Shown here: positions 17,701 through 25,450 of the stretch, in pieces
Numbering within the stretch: the first letter of the stretch is position 1
Layout of the letters: every line of letters begins with the position of its first letter
Assembly: GCF_900460955.1 (NCBI RefSeq)
Contig: NZ_UFUW01000001.1
Span: 806,001-870,000 of the forward strand
Source of the DNA: Cardiobacterium valvarum
Lineage (GTDB): Bacteria; Pseudomonadota; Gammaproteobacteria; Cardiobacteriales; Cardiobacteriaceae
DNA: 64,000 nt
Direction of reading: 5' to 3'
The notes under the pieces: model-generated
The model's database searches: none
What the model was told of the DNA's origin: nothing
Seen by the model: only the letters and a program-made list of their open reading frames with translations
Made by a program: the position numbers and the translations under genes

Positions 17701-20242
17701 CATTGCCGTCATCGGTCGTGCCATGTTTGATGCTGACCGTAACCGTAACATCTTTTTCCGCAGGCTTGCTCAAACGCAGGGTATAACCGGCTTTCTCGCC
17801 TTCAACCACGCTGTTGTCGCCTGACAGGGTCAATTCTGCTTCATTCGGCTGTGGTGTGCCGCTATCGGGATCAGTAGTGACAGAAGCACGATTACTGTAC
17901 GAAGTGCCTTTGCCGGCAATAGCGCTCAGCGTAGAGTTGTCATCCACGGCGGCCGGAGCAATCTTGGTTACACCAGTCTTGGCATCAAAATTAACGCCGT
18001 CTGGTTTCTGCGTACCTTCCTTCACCTGCCACGGGCTGGAAGTATTGGCCCGGGTCAAAGTAAGACTTTGTGGATGTCCGTTACTCTCATAATCCACACG
18101 CAGATAAGTGGCCTCATCTGGCGGAGTAATAGTTACACCACCTTGCTCGGCACCTGCACCTTTCGTCAAAGTCGGTTGTGGGAAGCTGGGCTGTGGTTGC
18201 GGCGGGGTGCCATCAGCTACCGGTGCTGTCGGTTTGCTTTCGATGTTTTCTGCATGGCCTTTGTCGTCGGTGTATTCGGCTTTGGCGGTGAGGGTTTTGC
18301 CTTTGTCCGCGTCCTTGATGGTGTAGTTCGCGCCTTCGCCCACTTTTTCTCCGTTGGCGTACCAGCTGTATTTGATGTTCGCCTTGCTGGTGCCGTCGGC
18401 GTCCTTGACGCTCGCGGTCAGGGTCGAGCCGACTTTGGCTTCGCCGTTGATGTTGATTTCGCCTGGCTGGTTCTGCGGTTGCGGCGGGGTGCCGTCAGCT
18501 ACCGGCGCTGTCGGTTTGCTTTCGATGTTTTCTGCATGGCCTTTGTCGTCGGTGTATTCGGCTTTGGCGGTGAGGGTTTTGCCTTTGTCCGCATCCTTGA
18601 TGGTGTAGTTCGCGCCTTCGCCCACTTTTTCTCCGTTGGCGTACCAGCTGTATTTGATGTTCGCCTTGCTGGTGCCGTCGGCGTCCTTGACGCTCGCGGT
18701 CAGGGTCGAGCCGACTTTGGCTTCGCCGTTGATGTTGATTTCGCCTGGCTGGTTCTGTGGTTGCGGCGGGGTGCTATCAGCTACTGGTGCTGTCGGTTTG
18801 CTTTCGATGTTTTCTGCGTGGCCTTTGTCGTCGGTGTATTCGGCTTTGGCGGTGAGGGTTTTGCCTTTGTCCGCATCCTTGATGGTGTAGTTCGCGCCTT
18901 CGCCCACTTTTTCTCCGTTGGCGTACCAGCTGTATTTGATGTTCGCCTTGCTGGTGCCGTCGGCGTCCTTGACGCTCGCGGTCAGGGTCGAGCCGACTTT
19001 GGCTTCGCCGTTGATGTTGATTTCGCCTGGCTGGTTCTGTGGTTGCGGCGGGGTGCCGTCAGCTACCGGCGCTGTCGGTTTGCTTTCGATGTTTTCTGCA
19101 TGGCCTTTGTCGTCGGTGTATTCGGCTTTGGCGGTGAGGGTTTTGCCTTTGTCCGCGTCCTTGATGGTGTAGTTCGCGCCTTCGCCCACTTTTTCTCCGT
19201 TGGCGTACCAGCTGTATTTGATGTTCGCCTTGCTGGTGCCGTCGGCGTCTTTGACGCTTGCGGTCAGGGTCGAGCCGACTTTGGCTTCGCCGTTGATGTT
19301 GATTTCGCCTGGCTGGTTCTGCGGTTGCGGCGGGGTGCCGTCAGCTACCGGCGCTGTCGGTTTGCTTTCGATGTTTTCTGCATGGCCTTTGTCGTCGGTG
19401 TATTCGGCTTTGGCGGTGAGGGTTTTGCCTTTATCCGCATCCTTGATGGTGTAGTTCGCGCCTTCGCCCACTTTTTCTCCGTTGGCGTACCAGCTGTATT
19501 TGATGTTCGCCTTGCTGGTGCCGTCGGCGTCCTTGACGCTCGCGGTCAGGGTCGAGCCGACTTTGGCTTCGCCGCTGACAGTAATGGTGCCTTTGTTGTT
19601 ATTGGGCTGCGGGTTCGGATTGGGTTGCGGATTGGGCTGTGGTTGCGGATTGGGTTGTGGTTGCGGATTGGGTTGTGGTTGCGGATTGGGTTGTGGTTGC
19701 GGATTGGGTTGTGGTTGCGGATTGGGCTGTGGTTGCGGATTGGGCTGTGGTTGCGGGTTCGGATTGTTACCATGATGGTGATGCTTGTCATGATTGTGTT
19801 TGGCAATGGCAATGCCGCCTGCCGTTAATGCCACACCGCCGATAATGCCCGCTACTGCTGCGGGTGACAGGCTGCTGCTATTTGTTGTAGCCGCACCTGT
19901 GGCGCTGCCAATCTCGCTTGCCAACGTATGTTCTATGGCCTCAATTGTTGGATAGATATAGGGCGAACCATCACCGCGCATTCCAACTAGCGCTCCTTGA
20001 CCATTAGTGAAATAATCCTTGATTATCAGGCTGTTATTGTTGTCTATGCTCACTACTAGGTCATCACCGTTGCGAGTGCCACTAACCACCGCCGGGCCAT
20101 GTCCACTGGCTGTGTCAATGAATTCATAATAGACGTTGTTTACTGCTTCTATTTGCAGCGGTGCACTACCGGCGTTGATCGTATATTCACCGACGACCCG
20201 GCCGGAGATTTCTTTGATGACGAGATTGACTTGTTGTGCCAT
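14726..20242 (-). CDS. Giant type I-secreted biofilm adhesin with a spherulin-4-type glycosidase-like domain
   Basis: This is an 1838-residue surface protein. Residues 1-130 match the BapA prefix-like N-terminal domain (VNLVIKEISGRVVGEYTI). A hydrophobic AVAGIIGGVALTAGGIAIA and a His-rich patch lead into NPQPQP hexapeptide repeats (about 158-216). Five nearly identical 94-residue Ig-like repeats follow (about 218-687, starting GEAKVGSTLTASV). Next come two Calx-beta-like modules (VVEGEKAGYTLRLSKP, SVTEGQQAKYKLTLDKP) and two divergent Ig-like repeats. Residues about 1330-1540 resemble spherulation-specific family 4/GH135: IIPAYKYPTGAW, IINPASGAG, IGYIRTIYQSRP, GFFFDEID, IANPGTHI. The last 140 residues (GGKGADTFAFLLDGRS, ITDFNIAEGDRLVF) form a type I secretion target. 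No transporter genes lie nearby. AAGGAG precedes the ATG. Confidence 0.85.
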   Translation of the reverse strand: MAQQVNLVIKEISGRVVGEYTINAGSAPLQIEAVNNVYYEFIDTASGHGPAVVSGTRNGDDLVVSIDNNNSLIIKDYFTNGQGALVGMRGDGSPYIYPTIEAIEHTLASEIGSATGAATTNSSSLSPAAVAGIIGGVALTAGGIAIAKHNHDKHHHHGNNPNPQPQPNPQPQPNPQPQPNPQPQPNPQPQPNPQPQPNPQPQPNPQPNPNPQPNNNKGTITVSGEAKVGSTLTASVKDADGTSKANIKYSWYANGEKVGEGANYTIKDADKGKTLTAKAEYTDDKGHAENIESKPTAPVADGTPPQPQNQPGEININGEAKVGSTLTASVKDADGTSKANIKYSWYANGEKVGEGANYTIKDADKGKTLTAKAEYTDDKGHAENIESKPTAPVADGTPPQPQNQPGEININGEAKVGSTLTASVKDADGTSKANIKYSWYANGEKVGEGANYTIKDADKGKTLTAKAEYTDDKGHAENIESKPTAPVADSTPPQPQNQPGEININGEAKVGSTLTASVKDADGTSKANIKYSWYANGEKVGEGANYTIKDADKGKTLTAKAEYTDDKGHAENIESKPTAPVADGTPPQPQNQPGEININGEAKVGSTLTASVKDADGTSKANIKYSWYANGEKVGEGANYTIKDADKGKTLTAKAEYTDDKGHAENIESKPTAPVADGTPPQPQPSFPQPTLTKGAGAEQGGVTITPPDEATYLRVDYESNGHPQSLTLTRANTSSPWQVKEGTQKPDGVNFDAKTGVTKIAPAAVDDNSTLSAIAGKGTSYSNRASVTTDPDSGTPQPNEAELTLSGDNSVVEGEKAGYTLRLSKPAEKDVTVTVSIKHGTTDDGNVKTETRTITIPKGSQSATFDVQALNNNSYQPNRTFNVGVDSVSGAKNKATTVETTISDNDPPPAPSLTAGSEQGSVVVKPLQDGIKKLTVSYRDENNNEQTLTVTRNDNGKWSSTDLPRDHVTLDENSGTVTLGGKALKDGSPVTAHNDSEYAEGSSATLNAGYDNGQPPANQQGTVAIAGDAKVGSTLTATVTDGDGVPDNGVQYQWLRDGKPIDKATGKTYTLSKDDAGHKISVQATYKDNANHDENPISPARDIANPPGSGNHAGSVAIKGEAKVGNTLTAEVSDRDGVPENGVTYQWFGNDKPINGANGQTFQLTAAQQGMQMRVEAAYTDKAGHKEKPISDLSPAVVPENSSNHSNLFPPPAANAPRVSLSGVSSVTEGQQAKYKLTLDKPADEDVSVDVRIVHGTTDASDAKVTYGLKRVVIPKGQTSREFTVDTVADGKAEGNEKYTLEIHNAVVGNIQPRDVPPFSGSVTAQSQIIPAYKYPTGAWEKDTYWDTVHKLGGGKIPYTIINPASGAGEKTDPNYSKLVDDNIAAGIKNIGYIRTIYQSRPIEEVKAEVDKYLKYYGKDKIHGFFFDEIDSQSNGSTAYMAELYRYVKSKAGNKTVIANPGTHITDDIAPYADIFVTTEVGANQYINGYEKPKSAFENDPKNASRIYHMIHDVPPEQYDQVLKLARERNAGWVYITSDKQENPLPPSEHEKHPEQDGNPYNVLPQNMESLTERINNLGKMPDSPTKHAEGKIVSANIGNSSVTTEIIDADSASGNLHAPKQTPIQRDDATDAQSAHHDQSGAEQHSGSAGHNLLLGEELHHANLSGLLNLESEAMLNYLGEHSSSLLSQARAHSGAHGIQGSDAAETFITAHGNHLLSGGKGADTFAFLLDGRSSGDRITDFNIAEGDRLVFAGEHMKGARVSVSHERGGTQVNVTDSAGNSHSVDITSKGGKPLSDKDILSHVELRGPQEYHESAYHGNVNQHLPEEGHHSGIVI
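18182..19591 (-). repeat. Five 282-bp tandem repeats inside the adhesin gene
   Basis: Five copies of a 282-bp unit encode the 94-residue Ig-like repeat; identical blocks recur at 18355, 18637, 18919, 19201 and 19483. Copies differ at only a few synonymous positions, plus a Gly-to-Ser change in one linker (ADSTPP), which indicates recent duplication or homogenisation. A separate plus-strand open frame across this array is a by-product. Confidence 0.95.
19595..19771 (-). repeat. 18-bp tandem repeats encoding NPQPQP
   Basis: About eight copies of an 18-bp unit (plus strand GGATTGGGTTGTGGTTGC) encode an Asn/Pro/Gln stalk next to a His-rich stretch. Length is likely to vary between strains through slippage in multiples of six residues. 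Confidence 0.9.
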
Positions 20243-20350
20243 GTTGCGCTCCTTTTCGTTTGGGGGGTACCGGCATCTACCGTTGTTATGAATAGGTAAT
20301 GTGCCGGTAATGATCCGTGTATCTTAATCGTTTTTCTCGTGAAATTGGCA

Positions 20351-21331
20351 TCACCAGATGCCAAGTTTGTTGAGATAGGCCTCTTGTTCGGCGCTGAGTT
20401 CGTTGACTGGGACTTTGCCGCCACCGCCGGGGATTTCGACGATATAGGCCGGCATGGCGATACCGGACAGGCGTTGGCGTAGTTCACGCACGATTTCTTT
20501 ACCTTCGGCGAGGGCAGTGCGGAAGTGGCCGGTGCCGCGTGCGAGGTCGGGGTGATGCAGGTAATAGGGGACAACGCCGACATCCAGCAGGTCGTTTATC
20601 AAGCGGGAGAGGGTGGCCGCATCGGCATTGACGCCTTTGAGCAATACGGTTTGCGAGTAGAGCAGGGCACCGCTGGTGCGCAGGGCTCGCAGGGCAGCAC
20701 GGGCATTGGCGGTCAGCTCGGTGCTGTGGTTGATGTGTACGACGATGTGCAGGCTTTGCGGCAAGTCGCTGAGGTGGGTCAGTAATGCGTCATTAATGGC
20801 AGCAGGCTGGACAACGGGAATGCGGCTGTGGATGCGCAGGCGGCGGATATGCGCTAGGTCGCGGTAAGCAGCGGCGCATTGTTGCAGTTTTGGGGTGGTC
20901 AGCATGAGCGGGTCGCCACCGCTGTAGATGACTTCTTCGACTTCTGTATGGGCGGTGAGGTAAGCGGCGACGTCGGCGATTTCTACTTGTCGCAAGGCGG
21001 TGCCGCGTCGTCCGATGTGTTCTTTGCGGAAGCAGAAGCGGCAGTACACAGCACAGGTTGGCGAGATTTTCCACAGGACGCGGTTCGGATAGCGGTGTAC
21101 CAGCGAGGGCAGTGGTGAATGCGGTGCATCGCCAATGGGGTCACTCAGCTCACTTTCAGCGACTGTAAATTCGCGTGCATCAGGAAGGAATTGCGCGGCA
21201 ATGGGATTAGCGGGATCGTCGCCGAGGACGGCGGCCATTTCATCAGTCAGGGCAAACTGGTATTCGGCGAGCAGGCGGTGCATGGTGGCAACGGGCAGGC
21301 CGCGCCGCCGCGCCAGTTCTTCCGGGGTCAT
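20351..21331 (-). CDS. epmB: EF-P beta-lysylation protein EpmB (radical SAM, lysine 2,3-aminomutase-like)
   Basis: EpmB converts alpha-lysine to (R)-beta-lysine, which EpmA attaches to elongation factor P. The 326-residue protein has the radical SAM cysteines CAVYCRFCFRKEH (CxxxCxxC) near residue 93, the SAM-binding SGGDPLML near residue 137, and PLP-site features of the aminomutase fold (C-terminal YIVEIPGGGGKVPV). It is shorter than catabolic KamA (about 415 residues), as expected for EpmB. Its start overlaps the stop of the upstream membrane protein by four bases (ATGA). epmA and efp are not in the window. It ends 108 bp before the start of the proline-rich adhesin on the same strand. Confidence 0.9.
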   Translation of the reverse strand: MTPEELARRRGLPVATMHRLLAEYQFALTDEMAAVLGDDPANPIAAQFLPDAREFTVAESELSDPIGDAPHSPLPSLVHRYPNRVLWKISPTCAVYCRFCFRKEHIGRRGTALRQVEIADVAAYLTAHTEVEEVIYSGGDPLMLTTPKLQQCAAAYRDLAHIRRLRIHSRIPVVQPAAINDALLTHLSDLPQSLHIVVHINHSTELTANARAALRALRTSGALLYSQTVLLKGVNADAATLSRLINDLLDVGVVPYYLHHPDLARGTGHFRTALAEGKEIVRELRQRLSGIAMPAYIVEIPGGGGKVPVNELSAEQEAYLNKLGIW

Positions 21332-22782
21332 TCGGCTTTCGGGCGCAGGATGTAGGCCTTGTCGCCGCGCTCGTTGGTAAAGGTGTGCAGGATGTCGAAG
21401 AGTTCGAAGTCTTCCGGCTGTTGCGGGTTCTTCCGCCCCTGAATATGGATGTAGAGGTCGCCGGTGCTGATGTCATAGTAATGCGATACGGCATTGCCCA
21501 TTTCGGCAAAACCGTCGCTATTACGGAAAGGGGCACCGCCGCCGTAATAGAGGGCGGTCAGGCTGTTGCTGAAAACACGACCGCCAGCACGCTGCTGCCG
21601 CGCCCACTCGCCCGCTTCACGCAGGTAGGTCAGCGAGGGGCCGAAAGTGATGATACTGGCCAAGGCATAAGCGACCATCAGCCAGGCAAGAATCAGCAGG
21701 CGTTGCGGCGGGATACGCCCGCTTTTGACGCGTTGCAGGGCGTAGAAAACGACGCCGGACACCAGCCACAGCGTTAGCATGGTGATGGGGGTGTAATAAA
21801 GATCACTCGGCAGCGCGTCGTAATACATGAAGGCAAACGCCGACAGTACCCAGAAGTAACCCAGTGAGAAAGCAAAGAAAAGGCGCACCCGCATTTCCAG
21901 CACAGTGTTCATCGCGCGACGCGTCACGGCGAGGATAATCAGCAGCACAATGACCGGGCCGATGATTTTGGCGGCGTTGACGGCGACCAGCAGTAGCGCG
22001 ATCAGGAAGCCCTCAAAGAGATTGAGATCCACGGGATTATTGGCGTTGATGAAGAAGGACATATCGTGCCGCTTCAAATCGAGATTCTGGAAGAAAGCGG
22101 GCAACCAAGCGGTAACTGTTTCCCGCCACGGTGCAACTATCAGGATGATGCAGACGATCAGGGCGTAATAAGCGAGGAGGAATAGGCCGCGTTCACGCAG
22201 ACGCTGCCGCCAGTTACTACACCCCGGCCAAAAGAGGAACAGCAGTGGGAAACCGCCCGCCCAAAAGGCGGCGGCGGGAACAAATAGTGCCGCCAGCCAG
22301 GCGGTCAGCGCCCAAGCGAGAAAAGCCCAATACAGATAATTGCGGTAATAGGCGAGGAAGAGATACAGCCCTGTAAGCCACAGCAGCATCGCCGGCTGAA
22401 ACGCGCTTACTTGCAAGCGGACATCGTTATATTCCGGATTAAAGTTAAGCAGTAGAAAAAGCAGAAACGTCGTCTGCGAGCCGATACCGATAAGGCGTGT
22501 GATACGGCAGAACAGCCAAAGGGACAGCGTGGAAAAAAGTGCCATCAGGGCGACCACCGCGTCGCTTGACGCCTTGAATGGTGCAAGCAGACACTCAAAC
22601 AGCGTTTGGGGCCCATGCACACTGCGCCACAGTATTTGCAGCGATTCCACATCCAGCACGCGTCCACCTTCCAGCCAAATCCACACAGCCGTCAACAGCG
22701 CAAGCGCGGGAATAAACAGGTTTTGTTGCCAGGCGGGGCGTTGTACCGCTTGCCGCAGGGCGGTATTAAAAGAGGACAACAT
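21328..22782 (-). CDS. Polytopic membrane protein of unknown function, possibly glycan-related
   Basis: This is a 484-residue protein with about ten hydrophobic segments spread over residues 20-390, and a soluble C-terminal tail of about 95 residues (REAGEWARQQRAGGRVFSNS ... AYILRPKAE). The arrangement resembles GT39/ArnT-like or O-antigen-type membrane proteins. I see no decisive motif; the acidic pair expected in the first loop of GT-C enzymes is not clear. It is coupled to a GT-B-like gene upstream (TGATG) and to epmB downstream (ATGA), so all three are translated together. A surface-glycan role is inferred from that partner only. Confidence 0.6.
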   Translation of the reverse strand: MLSSFNTALRQAVQRPAWQQNLFIPALALLTAVWIWLEGGRVLDVESLQILWRSVHGPQTLFECLLAPFKASSDAVVALMALFSTLSLWLFCRITRLIGIGSQTTFLLFLLLNFNPEYNDVRLQVSAFQPAMLLWLTGLYLFLAYYRNYLYWAFLAWALTAWLAALFVPAAAFWAGGFPLLFLFWPGCSNWRQRLRERGLFLLAYYALIVCIILIVAPWRETVTAWLPAFFQNLDLKRHDMSFFINANNPVDLNLFEGFLIALLLVAVNAAKIIGPVIVLLIILAVTRRAMNTVLEMRVRLFFAFSLGYFWVLSAFAFMYYDALPSDLYYTPITMLTLWLVSGVVFYALQRVKSGRIPPQRLLILAWLMVAYALASIITFGPSLTYLREAGEWARQQRAGGRVFSNSLTALYYGGGAPFRNSDGFAEMGNAVSHYYDISTGDLYIHIQGRKNPQQPEDFELFDILHTFTNERGDKAYILRPKAE

Positions 22783-23726
22783 CAGATTTCAAAGCCGAAA
22801 ATACGTTGCCGCTTCGGATAGTCCGCCGGATTGCGCACCTGTGTTTCCAGAAATTCGCCGACGCGCTGCCCGATGCTTTGTGGTTGAAAAATCTTGACGC
22901 GGGCGAGAGCGTGTTGTGCCAGGCTGGCAAGGCGGTGCGGGTTGGTGAGGATTTTCTCGATGATAGGGAGGAGCGCATCTTTTTTGTTGAAAAAAATCGT
23001 ATCGTGCAGATTACGCCAGCGGTAAATCATGCGGATATCGTTGCCCGGGTCGGGGGTCAGGGCAACAGCGCCGCAGGCCATCGCCCAAATCATCGGTGTC
23101 GGGTCGTAATGGCCGTTTTCCGGAATAAAGATGAACAGATCTTCGCGTCCGACGGTGCCGCTGCTCATGTTCTTCCACAATTCCTCGCGGTTGCAGCTGA
23201 GCACATTAAGCGCGATTTTGCCGGAGAGCGCCTTCTGCAACTGCTGCGCAGTGTCGCCCCGGGCATCATAGATATGACAGGCGGGTAACTCGCGCGTTTT
23301 GCTGCGCGCGTAAAAATGCTCGGGATCATAAATCTGCGGAATCCAGAACACATCGTGTCCCTGTGTGCTGTATTCCTGCGCCACACTGACATCACTACCA
23401 ATCCAGCGCAGCCACGGCATCGCATGAAAATTGGATTTCATCTTGCGCCGCGTTTCCGGTGGTTCAAACTCCGGGCGCAGCATCGCGAGACTCGGCAAGG
23501 TGCGCAGAAAGCGCCCCTGCTGATAGATATAATCGCCGTCGTACATCAAAACGATGCGGTCATAATGCGGCAGGCGCACGAAATGGCGAAAAAAATCATC
23601 CAGATTGGCGCTTTGCTTGGCATCCAGCGCATAGAGATCGCAAGTACCAACCTGCACACGCAAAGCGGCATAGAGTGCATTCAGATATGTCGGCGAGTCT
23701 TTGGGTGCGAGCAGGAGTACTTTCAT
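22782..23726 (-). CDS. Putative glycosyltransferase (GT-B-like)
   Basis: This 314-residue protein begins MKVLLLAPKDSPTYLNALYAAL, a typical GT-B first strand. The C-terminal half carries the donor-site style segment FIPENGHYDPTPMIWAMACGAVALTPDPGNDIRMIYRW. It is followed by a helix LLPIIEKILTNPHRLASLAQHALARVK, a pattern seen in CgeB/GT4-like transferases in which a peripheral glycosyltransferase selects the sugar nucleotide. No acceptor or donor can be assigned. It shares one base with the membrane-protein start downstream. It starts 4 bp after the DUF3108 gene stop, so all four genes may be one operon. Confidence 0.6.
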   Translation of the reverse strand: MKVLLLAPKDSPTYLNALYAALRVQVGTCDLYALDAKQSANLDDFFRHFVRLPHYDRIVLMYDGDYIYQQGRFLRTLPSLAMLRPEFEPPETRRKMKSNFHAMPWLRWIGSDVSVAQEYSTQGHDVFWIPQIYDPEHFYARSKTRELPACHIYDARGDTAQQLQKALSGKIALNVLSCNREELWKNMSSGTVGREDLFIFIPENGHYDPTPMIWAMACGAVALTPDPGNDIRMIYRWRNLHDTIFFNKKDALLPIIEKILTNPHRLASLAQHALARVKIFQPQSIGQRVGEFLETQVRNPADYPKRQRIFGFEI

Positions 23727-23730
23727 TACA

Positions 23731-24441
23731 TTAGAGTGCTTTGTAATTCAACAGTTTCAGGGTGAAGCGGGATTCCCCATCCTTGAGTTGTTGTAATTTT
23801 ACCAAACGGAGGGGATTTTCGGCGAAGTAAATTTTGGTCTGGCGGTTGCCGCTGGTCTGCACAAACACCTTGACCACGACTGTTTTGCCGCTCTTGCCGT
23901 CCTTCCATTTTTCGTCCGGTAACTGCTTTACTTCATAGCTACGCACGCGGTCTTCATTGACCAGGGTGTATTTATGTTCGCCGACACGATTACGCTCCAC
24001 ATCCAGGGTGCTTTGTACCACGAGGGCGAGCATATCGAGTGCAGGTTCGTTCGGGTTGACGCGCAGTTCCTTGTTTTGCGAACCGATGACCGCCTGAATC
24101 TTGCCGTTCGCCATATCGCCATAATTGTAGTAAACAAACTGGTTTTCCTTGCCGTCCATCTCGCGGCGGTAGGAAGCGGGCATCACCTGTTCGCCGGCGA
24201 TGCGGCCTTCTGCTTTCTCGCGAATCTGGCCATAACCCAGCATCTTTGCGGCCAGCGACGGGCTGCCGGTTGCTTCCATGCGATAGCCCAAATCGTTAAA
24301 AAACGCCTCATGCCGTACCCGCCCGGCGCCGACGCCGCGAATGGTCAAATCATACTCGGCGACGTAACTTTGCAGGGCGGTGGCGGTAAAAGAGACGGAC
24401 AATAATAAAACGGCAACAGCTGGACGGAACAAGCGGAACAT
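23731..24441 (-). CDS. DUF3108 exported protein
   Basis: This is a 236-residue protein with a signal peptide, MFRLFRPAVAVLLLSVSFTATA. The mature part starts LQSYVAEYDLTIRGVGAGRV, followed by GYRMEATGSPSLAAKMLGYGQIREKAEGRI, VMPASYRREMDGKE and KIYFAENPLRLVKLQQ. This matches the DUF3108 family of periplasmic beta-rich proteins of unknown function. The ATG at 24441 is chosen because it gives the signal peptide, though the frame is open further upstream. It is the first gene of the DUF3108-glycosyltransferase-membrane protein-epmB cluster. Confidence 0.82.
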   Translation of the reverse strand: MFRLFRPAVAVLLLSVSFTATALQSYVAEYDLTIRGVGAGRVRHEAFFNDLGYRMEATGSPSLAAKMLGYGQIREKAEGRIAGEQVMPASYRREMDGKENQFVYYNYGDMANGKIQAVIGSQNKELRVNPNEPALDMLALVVQSTLDVERNRVGEHKYTLVNEDRVRSYEVKQLPDEKWKDGKSGKTVVVKVFVQTSGNRQTKIYFAENPLRLVKLQQLKDGESRFTLKLLNYKAL

Positions 24442-24567
24442 AAGACCTCCACAGAAAAGAAGCGGTGGATTGTGCCACAGGCACCGGGTAGCGACCCATA
24501 CCAAATTCCCATGAAGAGCTTGGTACGACTATCGCATCCAATGACGACATGAACACTTACTTCGCGA

Positions 24568-24595
24568 GCCCGGTGTTTATCCCGCTTGGCGGCGA
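24568..24595. repeat. Single inverted copy of the dispersed module
   Basis: GTGTTTATCCCGCTTGGCGG is the reverse complement of the module core (CCGCCAAGCGGGATAAACAC). It lies between the DUF3108 start and the trpC terminator. Confidence 0.75.
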
Positions 24596-24598
24596 TCA

Positions 24599-24628
24599 TC
24601 AAAAAGGCAGACGCGGTAGTCTGCCTTC
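24599..24628 (-). terminator. Rho-independent terminator after trpC
   Basis: On the minus strand AAGGCAGAC-TACCGC-GTCTGCCTT is a 9-bp stem with a short T run, 19 bp after the trpC stop. Confidence 0.8.
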
Positions 24629-24646
24629 ATGTTTTGCAAGGCGGAT

Positions 24647-25450
24647 TTATTCCGCCGGAGCAAGCAGCGTGGCCAGCGCTGCGCCGGGATCTTCCGCCTG
24701 CATCAGCGCGCTACCGACGAGGAAGGCGTGAATGTCTGCCGCCCGCATTTCATCAATGTCGGCGCGGGTGTGGATGCCGCTTTCGCAAACCAGCAGGTAA
24801 TCTGACGGCAGCATCGCCTTGATGCGTTTTGAGGTGTCGAGCGAGACAGAGAAGTCATGCAGGTTGCGGTTGTTGACGCCGATAACGCGCAGCGGCAGTT
24901 TGAGCGCGCGCTCACATTCGGCTTCGTCATGCACTTCGACCAGCACGTCCAGCCCCAGGTCGTGGGCGACACGGGTGAATTGCGTCAGTTCGGCGTCGCT
25001 CAGGGCGGCGGCAATAAGCAGCACGGCATCGGCACCGAGGGCGCGTGCTTCGACGATTTGGTATTCGTCAATGATGAAGTCTTTGCGCAAAAGCGGCAGG
25101 CCGACCGCGCTGCGGATCAGGCGCAGGTAGCGGGCGCTGCCCTGAAAGTATTTTTCGTCGGTCAAGACCGACAGGCAGGCGGCGCCCGCTGCCGCATAGC
25201 TTTCGGCAACCGTCACCGGATCGAAGTTGGCGCGGATGACGCCGAGGCTGGGCGAGGCTTTTTTGATTTCGGCGATGACTGCCGTGCCGCCGACCGCAAC
25301 CCGCGCCAGCAGCGCTTTCATGAAGCCGCGCGGCGCGTCGTTGCTGGCAGCGATGTTCGCGACCAGTTGGTCCATATCGAAGCGCTGTTTTTGCGCGGCC
25401 ACTTCCTGCCGCTTGTGCGCGAGGATTTCATCCAGAATCGTTGCCATCAT
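24647..25450 (-). CDS. trpC: Indole-3-glycerol phosphate synthase
   Basis: TrpC closes CdRP to indole-3-glycerol phosphate in tryptophan synthesis. The 267-residue TIM barrel shows the catalytic lysine strand TAVIAEIKKASPSLGVIR, LPLLRKDFIIDEYQI, LDVLVEVHDEAECERAL, VIGVNNRNLHDFSVSLDTS and ICESGI-like LLVCESGIHTRADI. The protein is monofunctional; no TrpF domain is present. Two ATGs stand together at the start, and the first overlaps the trpD stop as ATGA, so trpDC are coupled. trpE and trpG are not in the window. Confidence 0.96.
   Translation of the reverse strand: MMATILDEILAHKRQEVAAQKQRFDMDQLVANIAASNDAPRGFMKALLARVAVGGTAVIAEIKKASPSLGVIRANFDPVTVAESYAAAGAACLSVLTDEKYFQGSARYLRLIRSAVGLPLLRKDFIIDEYQIVEARALGADAVLLIAAALSDAELTQFTRVAHDLGLDVLVEVHDEAECERALKLPLRVIGVNNRNLHDFSVSLDTSKRIKAMLPSDYLLVCESGIHTRADIDEMRAADIHAFLVGSALMQAEDPGAALATLLAPAE

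Noticed and set aside
18068..19828. A 586-codon plus-strand open frame
   Set aside because: It lies antisense to the identical adhesin repeats; its own repeats merely mirror them.
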